This document shows, piece after piece, positions 24,078 through 34,371 of a stretch of 64,000 nucleotides of DNA (positions are counted from its first letter, which is position 1; every line of letters starts with the position of its first letter). Source of the DNA: Aphrocallistes beatrix. Its lineage: Eukaryota; Porifera; Hexactinellida; Sceptrulophora; Aphrocallistidae. Under the pieces are notes generated by a model. That model was not told the DNA's origin. It saw only the letters and a program-made list of their open reading frames with translations, and made no database searches. The position numbers and the translations under genes were made by a program. The stretch is from contig OY725489.1 in the NCBI GenBank assembly GCA_963281255.1, positions 6,262,523 through 6,326,522 on the forward strand, read 5' to 3'.

Positions 24078-24218
24078 GAGTTAGAATCACACAGAGTGAG
24101 TTAAAATCACACAATGTCCCTAGTCCAGTAATACTAGTGAGTTAAAATCACACGATATCCCTGGTCCAGTAATACTAGTGAGTTAAAATCACACGGTGAG
24201 TTAAAAACGCACGAAACA
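24078..24218 (-). repeat. Ginger B right inverted end with subterminal boxes
   Basis: It mirrors the left end: GTGAGTTAAAATCACAC boxes alternating with CCCTGGTCCAGTAATACTAG spacers, then the terminal CGCACGAAACA. Confidence 0.75.
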
Positions 24219-24222
24219 GGTC

Positions 24223-25050
24223 TACCGTGAGGTATTCCAAAACCATAATATCAATCCATCCCTTAATGATACCATGGATCTTTCTCAAATGGATATATCA
24301 TTGAGTGAAATTTCATTTTCTACTGCAGATTTTAGGAGTCGCTCTGAGGATGACAGGGGTCCAGCTCCCAGTCAACCCTCAATTCTTATTAGAGCAGCAG
24401 TATCTCTAACAGGTACTGTCAATCGCTTCTCCCTGAACATGAGGACTCAGTTAGTCATAAGTATTGACATGGATCCTGAGTTGATTGCAGACTATGAGAA
24501 CACTTTTGTGAATATTATTGATAGCTGTTTAGGACTATATTATAGATCCCTACGAATATGGCTATCACAAATGTTTGGGGACACTTTAAATCTGCGTCCT
24601 GTCATTGGGGACTGTAATTGTCTTGACCGTTCTTTATCCCATATCATATTTGGTACTGAGAAACATTACGACGATTTGAAATCAAAATTGATTACAAAAT
24701 TCCGCAATAGGCCAGAACACACCTTAAATGTCATGCACATGTCAGGCATTACAAGTGAAGAGGAGTTGGACGATCATTTTCCGCTAATCAACATTCCGAA
24801 CGAATGGGGTACAAATGTAGAATTAGCTATTTTAGGTGCTCTAGCGCATCTAGATATTTTAGTGATCAAATGCAACTAATAATGATCACCAGTTTTGGAG
24901 AGTGGATACCATTTATACACACAATATTGTGCCCACTATTTCTCTGTGTGACCCTACCTTTAATGGTCAGAGGTTGGGTGTAGTACTACATCGACTACAC
25001 AACAGCGACATGCTATACCATTTCGATCTATTTTATTACAGTAGCTCATA
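24223..25050 (+). pseudogene. OTU domain at the C-terminus of the Helitron
   Basis: After the GGTC duplication the Helitron frame continues with YREVFQNHNINPSLNDT into the open run 24274-24879. The OTU motif is VIGDCNCLDRSLSHIIFGTE near residues 110-130 of that run; the usual DGNC is changed to DCNC but the catalytic aspartate and cysteine positions are kept. WGTNVELAILGALAHLDI matches the central sheet. A stop falls at 24877-24879, but in a shifted frame the homology goes on to HNSDMLYHFDLFY near 25040, which holds the expected catalytic histidine. OTU-bearing Helitrons are known in animals; its job is not established. Confidence 0.8.
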
Positions 25051-25970
25051 GGAATTTTTGTGCAGACGAATTCAGGATTTGAAAGCTGGCTAGCTGGATT
25101 TCCTGTGAGTGGCGCCTTTCTTGACGTTATGTCATGTGTGGCTGCTTTGAGCGCCCCTGATTCTATTTTGAGCTACTTTAAATGGCGAAATTACCACCAT
25201 CTGTATAATCATCTCAACAAATCTCCTATTTTGTAAGCATATTATTATTAGTTAAAGTAGTATCGACTCATGGAATATATTATTCTCTCTAAAATAGTGT
25301 AGACATCCTATAATACCTCATTCAACATGATTAGATGACACCAAATACAATTATTCTATTGCTGATTCAATTGATGGTAATTACAATTCATTGCATTTGC
25401 TGTGAGAACACTTCAACTGCTTATAGGTATGTTTTTTAATTAATATATTTATCCATATATATTTTGAAGGCGATATATCAGTGTGATATCAATCATCATG
25501 CACTATTTAGTTAATAATTTTCATTATGGAAATATTCATAAGCATAAATGCGATATGTGACATTTAAATTGACTAAAGATATCTGAGTTTTGTTTTAAAA
25601 TCGAGTTAGTAGTATTACCTGGGATCCGAATTGATCAACGAGTATGTGATTCGTAGTTTGAACTTAATTTAGTTCGAACTTTTAGATTTTCTCATTAGTT
25701 CCGATTAGTTGCATATTGAGTTTACTTTTAGAAATATATTTCAAGCCCGATTGAAATTACGTCAAATCGAAATTCCATTGATACTAAGTCTTTTCAAAAT
25801 CTATTTTCAGTTTGATTGAAATTCAATGGAAATTCTATTAAAATTGAAATTATTTTTGAAACAGTGATTAATTAGGAATCATACTATATTAATATAACTT
25901 ACAGTTCTTCAATGTAGCGTATTGAATCATGAACGTCCAGTCCAGGTAGGTAAGTTATAATAACCAATTG
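25051..25970. other. AT-rich stretch, no gene seen
   Basis: A slightly GC-richer patch at 25070-25170 has no recognisable motif. The rest is AT-rich. I see neither a Helitron 3' end nor inverted repeats here. Confidence 0.4.
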
Positions 25971-25974
25971 TATG

Positions 25975-26375
25975 GAACGAATGTGTACTAATGTGCGCTC
26001 TCTTACATACAGATATACCACGAGATGGATGTGCACTCTCTTACATTGCAGATACAACACGAGACGAATGTGCGCTCTCTTACATGCAGATACACCACGA
26101 TACGAATGTGCGTCTCTTACATGCAGATACACCACGAGACGGATGTGTACTCTCTTACATGCAGATACACCACGAGACGAATGTGCGCTCTCTTACATGC
26201 AGATACACCACGAGACGGATGTGTACTCTCTTACATGCAGATGCACCACGAGACGGATGTGTACTCTCTTACATGCAGATACACCACTAGACGGATGTGT
26301 ACTCTCTTACATGCAGATGCACCACGAGACGGATGTGTACTCTCTTACATGCAGATACACCACGAGACGGATTTC
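25975..26375. repeat. 38 bp minisatellite
   Basis: About ten copies of a 38 bp unit containing ACTCTCTTACATGCAGATAC and CACCACGAGACGGATGTG. Because 38 is not a multiple of three, all three forward frames stay open and give repetitive frames of 99-151 codons; I do not regard them as genes. Confidence 0.88.
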
Positions 26376-26545
26376 TCAAAACTCACCATACAAAACACAT
26401 TTCTAAGTCATAGAATCGAAAAATATTTTAAAATCATTGAAAATATTCGAATTACAATCTCTAAGGACCATAATAACTAAGATCGTTTGTGTATAAGAAA
26501 TTTTATACCTAATGAAGCTTGTAACAGAACTTATGTGTCACCCTG
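26376..26545 (-). mobile_element. Partial copy of the foldback element at 33363-34133
   Basis: It matches the right arm of that element and ends in GTGTCACCCTG followed by TA. The left part is absent where the minisatellite begins. Confidence 0.65.
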
Positions 26546-26699
26546 TATATCAATGAAAATCTGATCAATGGAAATCTGTTCACAATTTACTTGATTCAGA
26601 GAGTATTTAAGTAATCTTACAGTAATTTTTCGAATTAAATACATTAATTTAATGAGATAAGAATCCCATCATATCCAACAGATATTTTCGATTACTTAG

Positions 26700-26870
26700 A
26701 GTGATGCAATTGATGGAGCTACACGATCACGTACAGTGTTGCAACAGATGGAGCTACTCGATCACTTACAGTGTTGCAACAGATGGAGCTACTCGATCAC
26801 TTAGTGTTGCAACAGATGGAGCTACTCAATCACTTACAGTGTTGCAACAGATGGAGCTACTCGATCACTG
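26700..26870. repeat. 35 bp minisatellite
   Basis: Nearly five copies of a unit containing GATGGAGCTACTCGATCACT and ACAGTGTTGCAACA. One copy is 4 bp shorter. Confidence 0.85.
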
Positions 26871-27132
26871 ATATCAAACCAGACGTGTTATTATTTGATC
26901 ATTAATATTGATATATTTATTTCTATAATTTTCTGATAAATCATTATAATCATATAAAGACAAATAAATAAAATATCAACTCATAAATTAGTTTAGTAAT
27001 TGCTAATAAATGGAATCAAGATATGGAACGAAAAGATAATCTAACATGATAGTTCAATTTCACCCTACTTAATGTGGCCATTAATTAGTGAGAGTAATCA
27101 ATATTAAATTATTGCGTAACAAATTAAAGAGT

Positions 27133-27209
27133 AAAACTAGGCGCCCGCAAGTTGATTCTACGGACAAGCAGTGTCTGTAAGCCGCGCAGCACAAGCAAAC
27201 GAACCGTGC
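27133..27209 (+). mobile_element. Helitron 3' end, isolated
   Basis: AGGCGCCCGCAAG leads into a hairpin around GACAAGCAGTGTC, then GCCGCGCAGCACAAGC and GAACCGTGC. It could be the 3' end of the interrupted autonomous Helitron or of a lost miniature copy. Confidence 0.5.
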
Positions 27210-27324
27210 AAACTATTTAGAGATGTTATCTCCTATATAATTAATCAATGGTGACAACAGGCGCCTCCGGCGGACACAAAGTGTCCGCCAGCCGCGCAGC
27301 GCAAGCAAGCGAAGCGTGCTTGTA
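27210..27324 (+). mobile_element. Helitron 3' part, second in tandem
   Basis: It matches the last 115 bp of the miniature family, including the hairpin GCGGACAC-AAA-GTGTCCGC and the final GAAGCGTGCTTGTA. It directly follows the previous 3' end and abuts the 5' end remnant of the outer minus-strand element. Confidence 0.6.
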
Positions 27325-27360
27325 TATAATTATACATTAATCGAGTTTTAATAGTAAGGA

Positions 27361-27700
27361 TATGGCGAAAAAATCGAAGAATATCTTATTGTTAACATAT
27401 GTGCACAATTCTGTTGAAATTTCTAGTGGTTTTAAGTCCAAACCGATTATTATTTTAGACTATAATCGTGGGAAAGCTGGGGTAGATTTGTTAGATGAAT
27501 TGGTTGGATAATTTAGAAGTTATTGACCTACCAGGCGTTGGCCCTGCGTGATTTTCTATAATTTGACAGGATTTTTGTGTTATGCGGCCTACGTTTTGTT
27601 TTGTATAAAATTTCAATATTATCCTATAGTAAAGAAGAAAAGAGAAAGCAATTTCTTTATTTATTAGGAAAACAGCTTGTAAATCCCCAAATTTGACAAA
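27361..27700 (+). pseudogene. piggyBac transposase, C-terminal part
   Basis: The translation KSKNILLLTYVHNS, then KPIIILDYNRGKAGVDLLDE, then RRWPCVIFYNLTGF and FLYLLGKQLVNPQI fits the region after the catalytic core of piggyBac proteins; the aspartate in DYN is the last catalytic residue. Two in-frame stops occur, around 27508 and 27520. It directly continues the part that breaks off at 5477. The C-terminal zinc-binding tail is not attached here. Confidence 0.8.
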
Positions 27701-27753
27701 ATTATCCTACCTTCTCTATTCTTAATTACCCTACTTGGACTTGGGATAAAAGG

Positions 27754-27760
27754 TATAAAT
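27754..27760 (+). promoter_or_regulatory. Possible TATA box
   Basis: TATAAAT lies about 106 bp before the ATG at 27866, followed by a run of CTTTCA units. Position and sequence suit a core promoter of the piggyBac-like fragment, but nothing proves use. Confidence 0.3.
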
Positions 27761-27865
27761 AGAAAATTCCCACTTTCATTTTCACTTTCAATTAACTTTC
27801 ACTTTCACTTCAACAATCCGAATCCAAGTAGAGCTAATAATTTTATTAAAAATATTATCTTGCAA

Positions 27866-28200
27866 ATGTTGAGTGAAAATAACACTGATAATTTTGACAC
27901 CCACATTGAGGTTTCCGTAGATTATGATAACTCTATTTCATTACCTGAACCTGATAATATCTCTGCTTTATCTATTAATTCTATTGTACCTGATAATATA
28001 CACGATAATTATTCTATTGAACCTGGTCCTATAGTTGTTTCTGCAGAACCTCTGTTAAATGATAATTCTCCAATTTCTGCATCAATTGAAAAAAAGATTA
28101 AACGTGGAAGATGTCACATATGTGATAGATACATACACTGACAAAAAAATTCTAAAACGAGCCATTATGCAAAAACTTCATATGTCAGCCGCATTCCACT
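27866..28200 (+). pseudogene. Internally deleted piggyBac-like gene: acidic N-terminus joined to Cys-rich tail
   Basis: From the ATG at 27866 the protein is acidic and rich in D, N and S. It then switches abruptly to KIKRGRCHICDR near 28100, resembling the Cys-rich zinc-binding tail of piggyBac transposases. The frame stops at 28139-28141, while tail-like residues (KNSKTSHY) follow in frame after the stop. The catalytic core is missing, so I read it as a copy that lost its middle. A different small gene cannot be excluded. It lies on the same strand as the split piggyBac just upstream. Confidence 0.4.
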
Positions 28201-28770
28201 AATTTTTATGTTGCTCTAGCTGCCGAGCAGATATTATCTAATTTTGAGTTTATTACTGGCTATACTAGAAATACGTTTAAAGCTGGTCATTGAAAATTGG
28301 ATAATTTTGGTAGATTATGTTAAAAAAATGGAATTTTAAACATTTTGAAAATATAGGCCTTTGAGTCTATCGCTTAAATTGTTCCTACTTGCCTTTTATG
28401 TCTACAATTACTCTACATTTGAACTCTGGTTTAAACTTAAGTTCTAATCAATTCTAGTAATTTGGCATTATCAAATTTCAGGAGTTTGAGTTTAAGTTGA
28501 AAATAATAATTTTCTCTCCTTAAATTCTTCATAAAATCTAATACTGTCCCATCTGCAGAAGTTGGGGAGCTCAAGACGACGAAAATGTACCTACACCCCA
28601 TTCCCCACTTATGAGTGTTTACAAAAATGACAATACATATGTTTAGCCAAAATTGTTTGAATAAATCAAAATATTCCAAATTCAAGCATTTTTAGGAATT
28701 TGTAGTCCATAATGCATCTAGCTGAACTCAATATTCTTTTCTAGCTCAAATCAGGTCAAATTAAGATCCA
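28201..28770. other. No feature recognised
   Basis: This is AT-rich DNA. A frame of 82 codons at 28437-28685 on the minus strand has no motif and lies in low-complexity sequence. Confidence 0.4.
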
Positions 28771-28772
28771 AA

Positions 28773-30770
28773 CATAGCTTACTGTACATAAAGCCTCACA
28801 GTAACTTGACTTAGGGATGCGGTAGAAGATGGTTGAACTATTACATGAACTGCCTTAAATCATTAACTAAGCACAATAGAGCTTAGGAATGTATTACCAG
28901 CATATATAAATATGGTGTCAAAGTACCCATATCCGTTATTAAAATTTAGACTAGTCACCATATGGTTGCGAATAGGTGATATTTGTGACAAATTTAGTGA
29001 TTTTCATAGGTCGTTTAAGGGCACTTCTAAGTGTTTTTATTATAAAGTTTTCTGCATCGAACTAAGGTGTGAATGGGTTAACACGAAAAATCAGAAATTT
29101 TTGATGGAATGTTGCCACATTCCAGTGTTATATGAAACGAGTTTTGGTCAGTTGGGGTTATATCTTGAAAACCGCGATAGCTAGACAATCAAATTTATTT
29201 CCATTTAATAGCCAATACTATTTCCATAGCCTACTGTATATAAGGCCTCACAGTAACTTGCGGATTTGGGACTAGGGATGCGGAGGAAGACCGTTGAACT
29301 AATACATGAGCTGCCTTAAACCATTTACAAAGCACAATAGAGCTTAGGAATGTATTATTAGCATATATAAATATGGTGTCAAAGTACCCGTATCCGTTGT
29401 TAAAAATTTGATTAGTCACCATATGGTTGCGCAATGGGTTATATTTGTGACAAATTTGGTGATTTTCAGAGGCCGTTTAGGGACACTTCTAAGTGTTTTT
29501 ATTGTAAATTTTTCGCATAGAACTGAGATGTGAATGGGTTAATACGAAAAATTTGGAATTTTTTCATGGAATGTTGGTACATTCCAGTGTTACTATGGAA
29601 ACGTGTTTTGGTGAGTTGGCGTTATATCTTGAAAACTGCAATGGCTACACATTCAAATGTAATTCCATTTGATAGCGAATATACTACTTCCTATTAAGTG
29701 ATAATATAATTTCGACCTCTAAATTCAATAGTTTATGAGATATTCGACAAATTATCAAATGTGACCAATATGGTACATTGTCGAATATCTCATAAACTAT
29801 TGAATTTAGAGGTCGAAATTATATTATCACTTAATAGGAAGTAGTATATTCGCTATCAAATGGAATTACATTTGAATGTGTAGCCATTGCAGTTTTCAAG
29901 ATATAACGCCAACTCACCAAAACACGTTTCCATAGCAACACTGGAATGTACCAACATTCCATGAAAAAATTCCAAATTTTTCGTATTAACCCATTCACAT
30001 CTCAGTTTTATGCGAAAAATTTTACAATAAAAACACTTAGAAGTGTCCCTAAACGGCCTCTGAAAATCACCAAATTTGTCACAAATATAACCCATTGCGC
30101 AACCATATGGTGACTAATCTAAATTTTAACAACGGATATGGGTATTTTGACACCATATTTATATATGCTAATAATACATTCCTAAGCTATATTGTGCTTA
30201 GTAAATGATTTAAGGCAGCTCATGTATTAGTTCAACGGTCTTCCTCCGCATCCCTAGTCCCAAATCCGCAAGTTACTGTGAGGCCTTATATACAGTAGGC
30301 TATGCTATTTCCTATTAAGTGATAATGTAATTTCGACGTCTAAATTCAATGGTTACAAGTTATTAGACAATTTATCATATTGGCCACATTTGGTATCACT
30401 GAATTTAGAGTTCGAAATTATATTATCGCTTAATTTGGAAGTTGTATATCCGCTATCAAATGGAATTACACTTGAAAATCTAGCTGTCGTTGTTTTCAAG
30501 ATATAACCCCAACTGACCAAAACACGTTTCCATAGCAACACTGGAATGTAGCAATATCCCTTGATAAAATTCTAAATTTTTGTATTATCCCATTTACATC
30601 TCAGCTCTATGCTAAAATCTTATAATAAAAACGCTTAGAAATGACATTAAACGACCAACGAAAATCACAACATTTGTCACATATATAATCCATTGCGCAA
30701 CCATATGGTTACTAATTTAAATTTTAACAACGGATATGGGTACTTTAATACCTCTACCAATCTGCGCATG
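28773..30770. repeat. Four-unit inverted duplication
   Basis: A unit of about 440-520 bp occurs twice direct (28773-29215, 29224-29740) and twice inverted (29790-30304, 30305-about 30750). Shared words include GCCTCACAGTAACTTG, TAGGGATGCGG and TGGTGTCAAAGTACCC. The inner pair is the more similar and forms the palindrome listed separately. Frames of 60-90 codons inside are reflections of the repeat and contain no known domain. Its family is unknown to me. Confidence 0.8.
29225..30304. repeat. Palindrome of about 1.1 kb
   Basis: The arms 29225-29751 and 29778-30304 are near-perfect inverted copies separated by about 26 bp. Close to the centre, the words ATTCGACAA and TTGTCGAAT pair. High arm identity suggests a recent inversion-duplication or ongoing gene conversion. 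Confidence 0.85.
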
Positions 30771-30827
30771 CCTACGTATTTAGGCCAAGACCAATCGGCA
30801 TCTCTATTCTTGTGTAGATATGCACAT

Positions 30828-30985
30828 GCTCCCATATAGATAGGCTCATGCTCCCAGATAGATAGGCTCATACGCCCAGATTGATAGGCTCATACGCCCA
30901 GATAGATAGGCTCATACGCCCAGATAGATAGGCTCATGCTCCCAGATAGATGGGCTCATACGCCCAGATAGATAGGTTCATGCGA
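30828..30985. repeat. 22 bp minisatellite
   Basis: About seven copies of GATAGGCTCATACGCCCAGA plus two bases, with a variant in which ACGCCC is TGCTCCC. Confidence 0.88.
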
Positions 30986-31640
30986 ATAAGACACGTAGAG
31001 TATCTATAGACTCATCATTTATTAAGTTTGGTCCTCAACTTATTACAAAGGTAAGCAGCTGATGAAAATACTCGTTCAGCTTCTACTGATGTTGGTGGGA
31101 CAATTTACACCATTTGGTATATGTTTGACAATTTACCACATTAAGATCTTTTATAATTTATCCAAATTTCTGCACCTTCAAATTTTAGAAAGATAACCTT
31201 TTCTCTGCCATATTGATAAATGAGTAAGAAAAAAACTTAAAATAGGATTATGTATCATGCGATATGCTGACATTTGAGCAACCTCATTGCTTTGTTAATA
31301 TCAGAGAATGAGATAAATCCCGGGATTCCAAAATCTAATCCCGGGTGAAAATGGGATGGGATTCGGGATTGGGACGCCTACTCACAAGTGGGCCCGCCCT
31401 GCCTACCCTTTAAGGTTGGCCTTTCCTATGGGCATTTTGTTTTTTATCAAAAATATGCCAAAAGACCTTTTTAATCATTTTTAGATCCCTAAAGGGGTTC
31501 TAAACTTTAATTTCGATTTTTAGAATTTCAATGCTAATATTTCGCCACTTATACCACCTGGTGTCGCCCAACAAAGGACACATTTTTGAACAGAATGTCT
31601 CATATCCATAACTTCTTTGAACCATGTCAGATCATCATTT
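30986..31640. other. No gene seen
   Basis: It holds a GC-richer patch at 31320-31440 with repeated CCCGGG words (ATCCCGGGATT, AATCCCGGGTGAAA). This may be a remnant of a hAT-type miniature element related in style to 39926-40685. The phrase AAGGTTGGCCTTTCCTAT at 31424 occurs inverted at about 427-445. Confidence 0.35.
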
Positions 31641-31770
31641 TTACGCTGCGGTTTACTATTCCATTATTTGTGTAGCACAATAAATTTTCTAGAGCTCGAT
31701 TTTTTTTATTCATCATAGAAAGATTAGAAAAGGGATGGTAAAGAGTTTACTATAAACTTGGGACTTAATC
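31641..31770. repeat. Inverted repeat arm, left
   Basis: The sequence from TTACGCTGCGGTTTACTATT to TTGGGACTTAA is found inverted at 35096-35230, including CTAGAGCTCGATTTTT and GATGGTAAAGAGTTTAC. The 3.3 kb between may be one element, but no terminal duplication was found. Confidence 0.65.
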
Positions 31771-32139
31771 TTCATCCGATTTATATTTAGGGGATGAATC
31801 AAATTATTTTATAATAAACACTCAAATACAATCGCTAAAAATCAATTTAGTTCATTTATCCATGCTTCAACCACGAATGACGAAAAAGTAAAATATTTTC
31901 AGAAGTTATATGTTATTATCCATGGTCAAGAATGATTCGGATGTCATATGCATTCTGTAAATGAAAATAATTGAGATACTGCCATGCAAGAACATAGGCT
32001 CCTGAGACTGGTGGTAGGTCCAGCTGCAGCCGGACCAATGTTTGCCCCAAGTTACTTCATAGTCACACTAGTGCTTATATCGAAGAGTTGATTGAAATGG
32101 ATTCTGCAACTGAATGTGTTGGCGAGACTCACACGGACA

Positions 32140-32470
32140 GTCTTTTTAGATTCCTGTGTTCCATCCATCCAGGAGCTACGCGTTTCCTGTGCTTATGTTT
32201 GGCACCCAGGGAGAGAAACGTTCGTTTAGAGCTGAGTGGAGTACGACTGGCTTCAATACGATCGCCTTGCCGATGCTGCTTTCTAACCTTTGTACGCTAG
32301 GACCAAGCGCGATCCTGCATTCAGCAAAAGATACTAGTATAACGACTGAAAGGCTGCTACTGCCGGGTTCAACACACACTTGGCTACTCGATGTCTCAAA
32401 GATGCTATTGGAGGGAGGGCATGGGAGATGGAAGAGAAGAAAGGAAGTAATTATTAGTATTTTATCTCAA
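32140..32470 (+). pseudogene. hAT-type transposase N-terminal zinc-finger fragment (TTF type)
   Basis: In a GC-richer island, one frame gives FGTQGEKRSFRAEW. A shifted frame then gives EYDWLQYDRLADAAF, KRDPAFSK and AATAGFNTHLATRC. The order resembles the TTF-type zinc finger (KRSF..EWF...WL.YD...DAAFC...FN.H) at the N-terminus of hAT and ZMYM-like transposases. The cysteines expected after AAF are altered. At least two frameshifts or stops are present, and no catalytic domain follows. Its sharp composition change from the AT-rich flanks fits an inserted gene fragment. Confidence 0.55.
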
Positions 32471-33362
32471 TGCAAATATAAATTACCGTATACGTAAATC
32501 GAATAGTAGCCCCCCTCGAAATATAATAAGCTAATCAGGCATGGAACTATTCGGTGCGACCCTGGAATTTTTGAGGTGGCGTCCCCATTTTGGTTACTCT
32601 TCGCCGGACACGCGGCACCAGGGAAATTACGACACCTCTAGGATAATTTTTCGCACCTGGAATTTTGTGATGATTAGTGTGCTAGAAAATATTCATCCGC
32701 CTGAAGGTCTGTCCCATGTCTGACTGCCTTGATTATACATTCTATTTTACAATATTTTGATTATGTAGTGTTTTTATTAACTCATAACAGCAACTGTGTT
32801 TTGTTAGTTTGCCGGCGTCAGTGGTTTTAGGGTAACGCACCTTCAATGTTTTGAAGCAAAAAATTATAACCGTTCAACTATGCGCTAAGAACATTTAAAT
32901 GGGCTGGCCATGCTTAATATCAAAGATGTTATACGAGAATTTGATTTTTCCTCATTAATTATTAATGCATTTACAGAAAAAAGCTAGAAAAGTATTCATA
33001 AATTTGTGAAAGTGACCAATATTTGGCACCTGTAGGGACTCTTCTGAAAGTGTTTATTTTTCCAGGGCGACGAAGTGTTCATTAGCCGCGCTACAAATTA
33101 AACATTAAAGTTTGTACTTTCATCAATGTGTAAGGTATTGACAATCAACTCTAGGCGTCGTCGTATTTCACATAGAAATAATTTACCTGTGCCCTAGCAA
33201 GCTCCAATCCCTAGCTACACCAGTGTCCACCCCTTATACAATACTTGTATTTGGACTCCTTAGGTAATTCTCCACTGATACCACAATCTTTTGCAGTCAA
33301 AAACACACCAATGCTGTTATACGTACAATTGTCCTTTCACCACAAATCTACCCACCTATATA

Positions 33363-34133
33363 CAGGGTGGCTCATAAGTTCTGATACAAGCTTCTTTAGG
33401 TATAAAATTTTTTATACTCAAACAATCTTAGTTATTATGGTCTTTAGAGATTGTAATTCGAATATTCTCAATGGTTTTAGAAGATTTTTCGAGTCTAAGA
33501 CCTGGAACTGTGTTTTGTATGGTGAGTTTTATGGGGAAAAATGTGTCCTGGCACGCAGCAAAAATCGAGAATCAAGGTCACAGCTTTTGTAAAAAATGTC
33601 TTCATAATCGATGTTCTATGACGATTTAACACCAGATACCTTTCATTCACCATGGAAATATTTCATAAATTCATTGAATTCATTATCAGAAACGGGAGAA
33701 AGTTATTATTTAACTTGTTCAAATTAGGTATAATTTGCAAAATCACCCAAAATGGCACTTTTTTTCACATCACCAAAAATATGATCCAAATTGCTCTCAA
33801 TATGTACTGATATGAACATCTTAATATTCTACAAATTTAGAGTGTTCGATAGAAATGTGAGAGCCAATTTTTCCTAGAATTTGAAGACTCTAGAAAGATT
33901 ATTCGAAAAGCAGTGAGCCCTGATACTCGATTTTCGCTGCGTGCTAGGACACATTTTTCCCCCATAAAAATCACGATACAAAACACAGTTCCAGGTCTTA
34001 GACTCGAAAAATCTTTTAAAGTCATTGAGAATAATCGAATTACAATTTCTAAAGACCATAATAACTAAGATTGTCTGAATATGAGAAATTTTACACCTAA
34101 TGAAGCTTGTCAAAGAACTTATGAGCCACCCTG
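33363..34133. mobile_element. Foldback miniature element, Tc1/mariner-type ends
   Basis: It is 771 bp long, flanked by TA, with ends CAGGGTGGCTCATAAGTTCT and its inverse. Arms of about 250 bp pair with each other; both contain the complement pair for CTAAGACCTGGAACTGTG. No coding sequence is supported: the frames at 33245-33592 and 33837-34113 are the two arms read in opposite directions. Confidence 0.8.
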
Positions 34134-34371
34134 TACAAATGTCACACTACTTCCCTACACAACCATTTCACTAAACTTTTACAATGACTTGTCTGTGCCC
34201 AAATGTCGAAATTTCATCATACGAATCATACGTATCTGCTTTGTTTCCATGACTCTTCGCTCAAAAACTATATTATCATCAAATACTATATTATTGTGCT
34301 TGAATATTTGTATTCATCTAGCTAGTTTATCGTCGACTTTAATCGTCGACCTTTGTTTACACTATTTATAT

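Larger units (their letters stand above)
19323..24218 (-). mobile_element. Ginger-type DNA transposon B
   Basis: Inverted ends are TGTTTCGTGCGTTTTTAACT on the left and its complement on the right, flanked by the duplication GGTC (19319-19322, 24219-24222). Coding remnants on the minus strand (22030-23440) match Ginger A exons, including the H2C2 exon and the start of the rve core. It is 4896 bp long and contains a Tc1/mariner-like element, a hAT miniature element and a pogo-type miniature element. Much of the gene is lost, so it could only have been moved by a related copy. Confidence 0.85.
7547..25050 (+). mobile_element. Autonomous-type Helitron, split by two Ginger elements
   Basis: Coding parts occur in order: N-terminal repeat and zinc region, Rep with HUH motif and paired tyrosines, PIF1-like helicase with Walker motifs, helicase C-terminal motifs, then an OTU domain. 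Helitrons with an appended OTU domain are known from animals. The order is interrupted at 11573-18621 and 19323-24218 by Ginger insertions with 4 bp duplications. Several stops and frameshifts show it is dead. True termini are uncertain: the 5' end may be hidden among the miniature copies at 5.9-7.5 kb, and the 3' end may be one of the GC-rich ends near 27.2 kb. Confidence 0.8.
5478..27360 (-). mobile_element. Miniature Helitron split in its TA tract by a 21 kb nest
   Basis: The 3' end (complement of GCGCGCTTGTA) is at 5478, and about 515 bp of the family consensus follows on the minus strand to about 5993, ending in a TA repeat. The missing 5' end, complement of TCCTTACTATTAAAACTCGA, lies at 27338-27360 right before piggyBac sequence resumes. 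The two pieces sum to about 550 bp, the size of the complete copy at 41372-41907. Everything between about 5994 and 27324 therefore sits inside its TA tract. It is non-autonomous, with no coding sequence of its own. Confidence 0.7.

Noticed and set aside
11573-24218. Integrase exons read as LTR retrotransposons
   Set aside because: The ends are inverted, not direct, repeats, with 4 bp duplications; no reverse transcriptase, protease or gag-like region is seen. Ginger DNA transposons explain the data better.
25899-26480. Several overlapping frames of 78 to 151 codons
   Set aside because: They are produced by the 38 bp minisatellite, which has no stop in any forward frame.
26030-26870. Short regular repeats that might be a CRISPR array
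   Set aside because: The units are contiguous without unique spacers, and the context is an animal-type genome.
28912-30095. Similar frames (KFSDFHRSFKGTSKCFYYK-like) in both orientations
   Set aside because: They follow the inverted duplication, no frame is kept in all four units, and no known domain is present.
33245-34113. Frames of 115 and 79 codons with similar sequences on opposite strands
   Set aside because: They are the two arms of the foldback element read in opposite directions.
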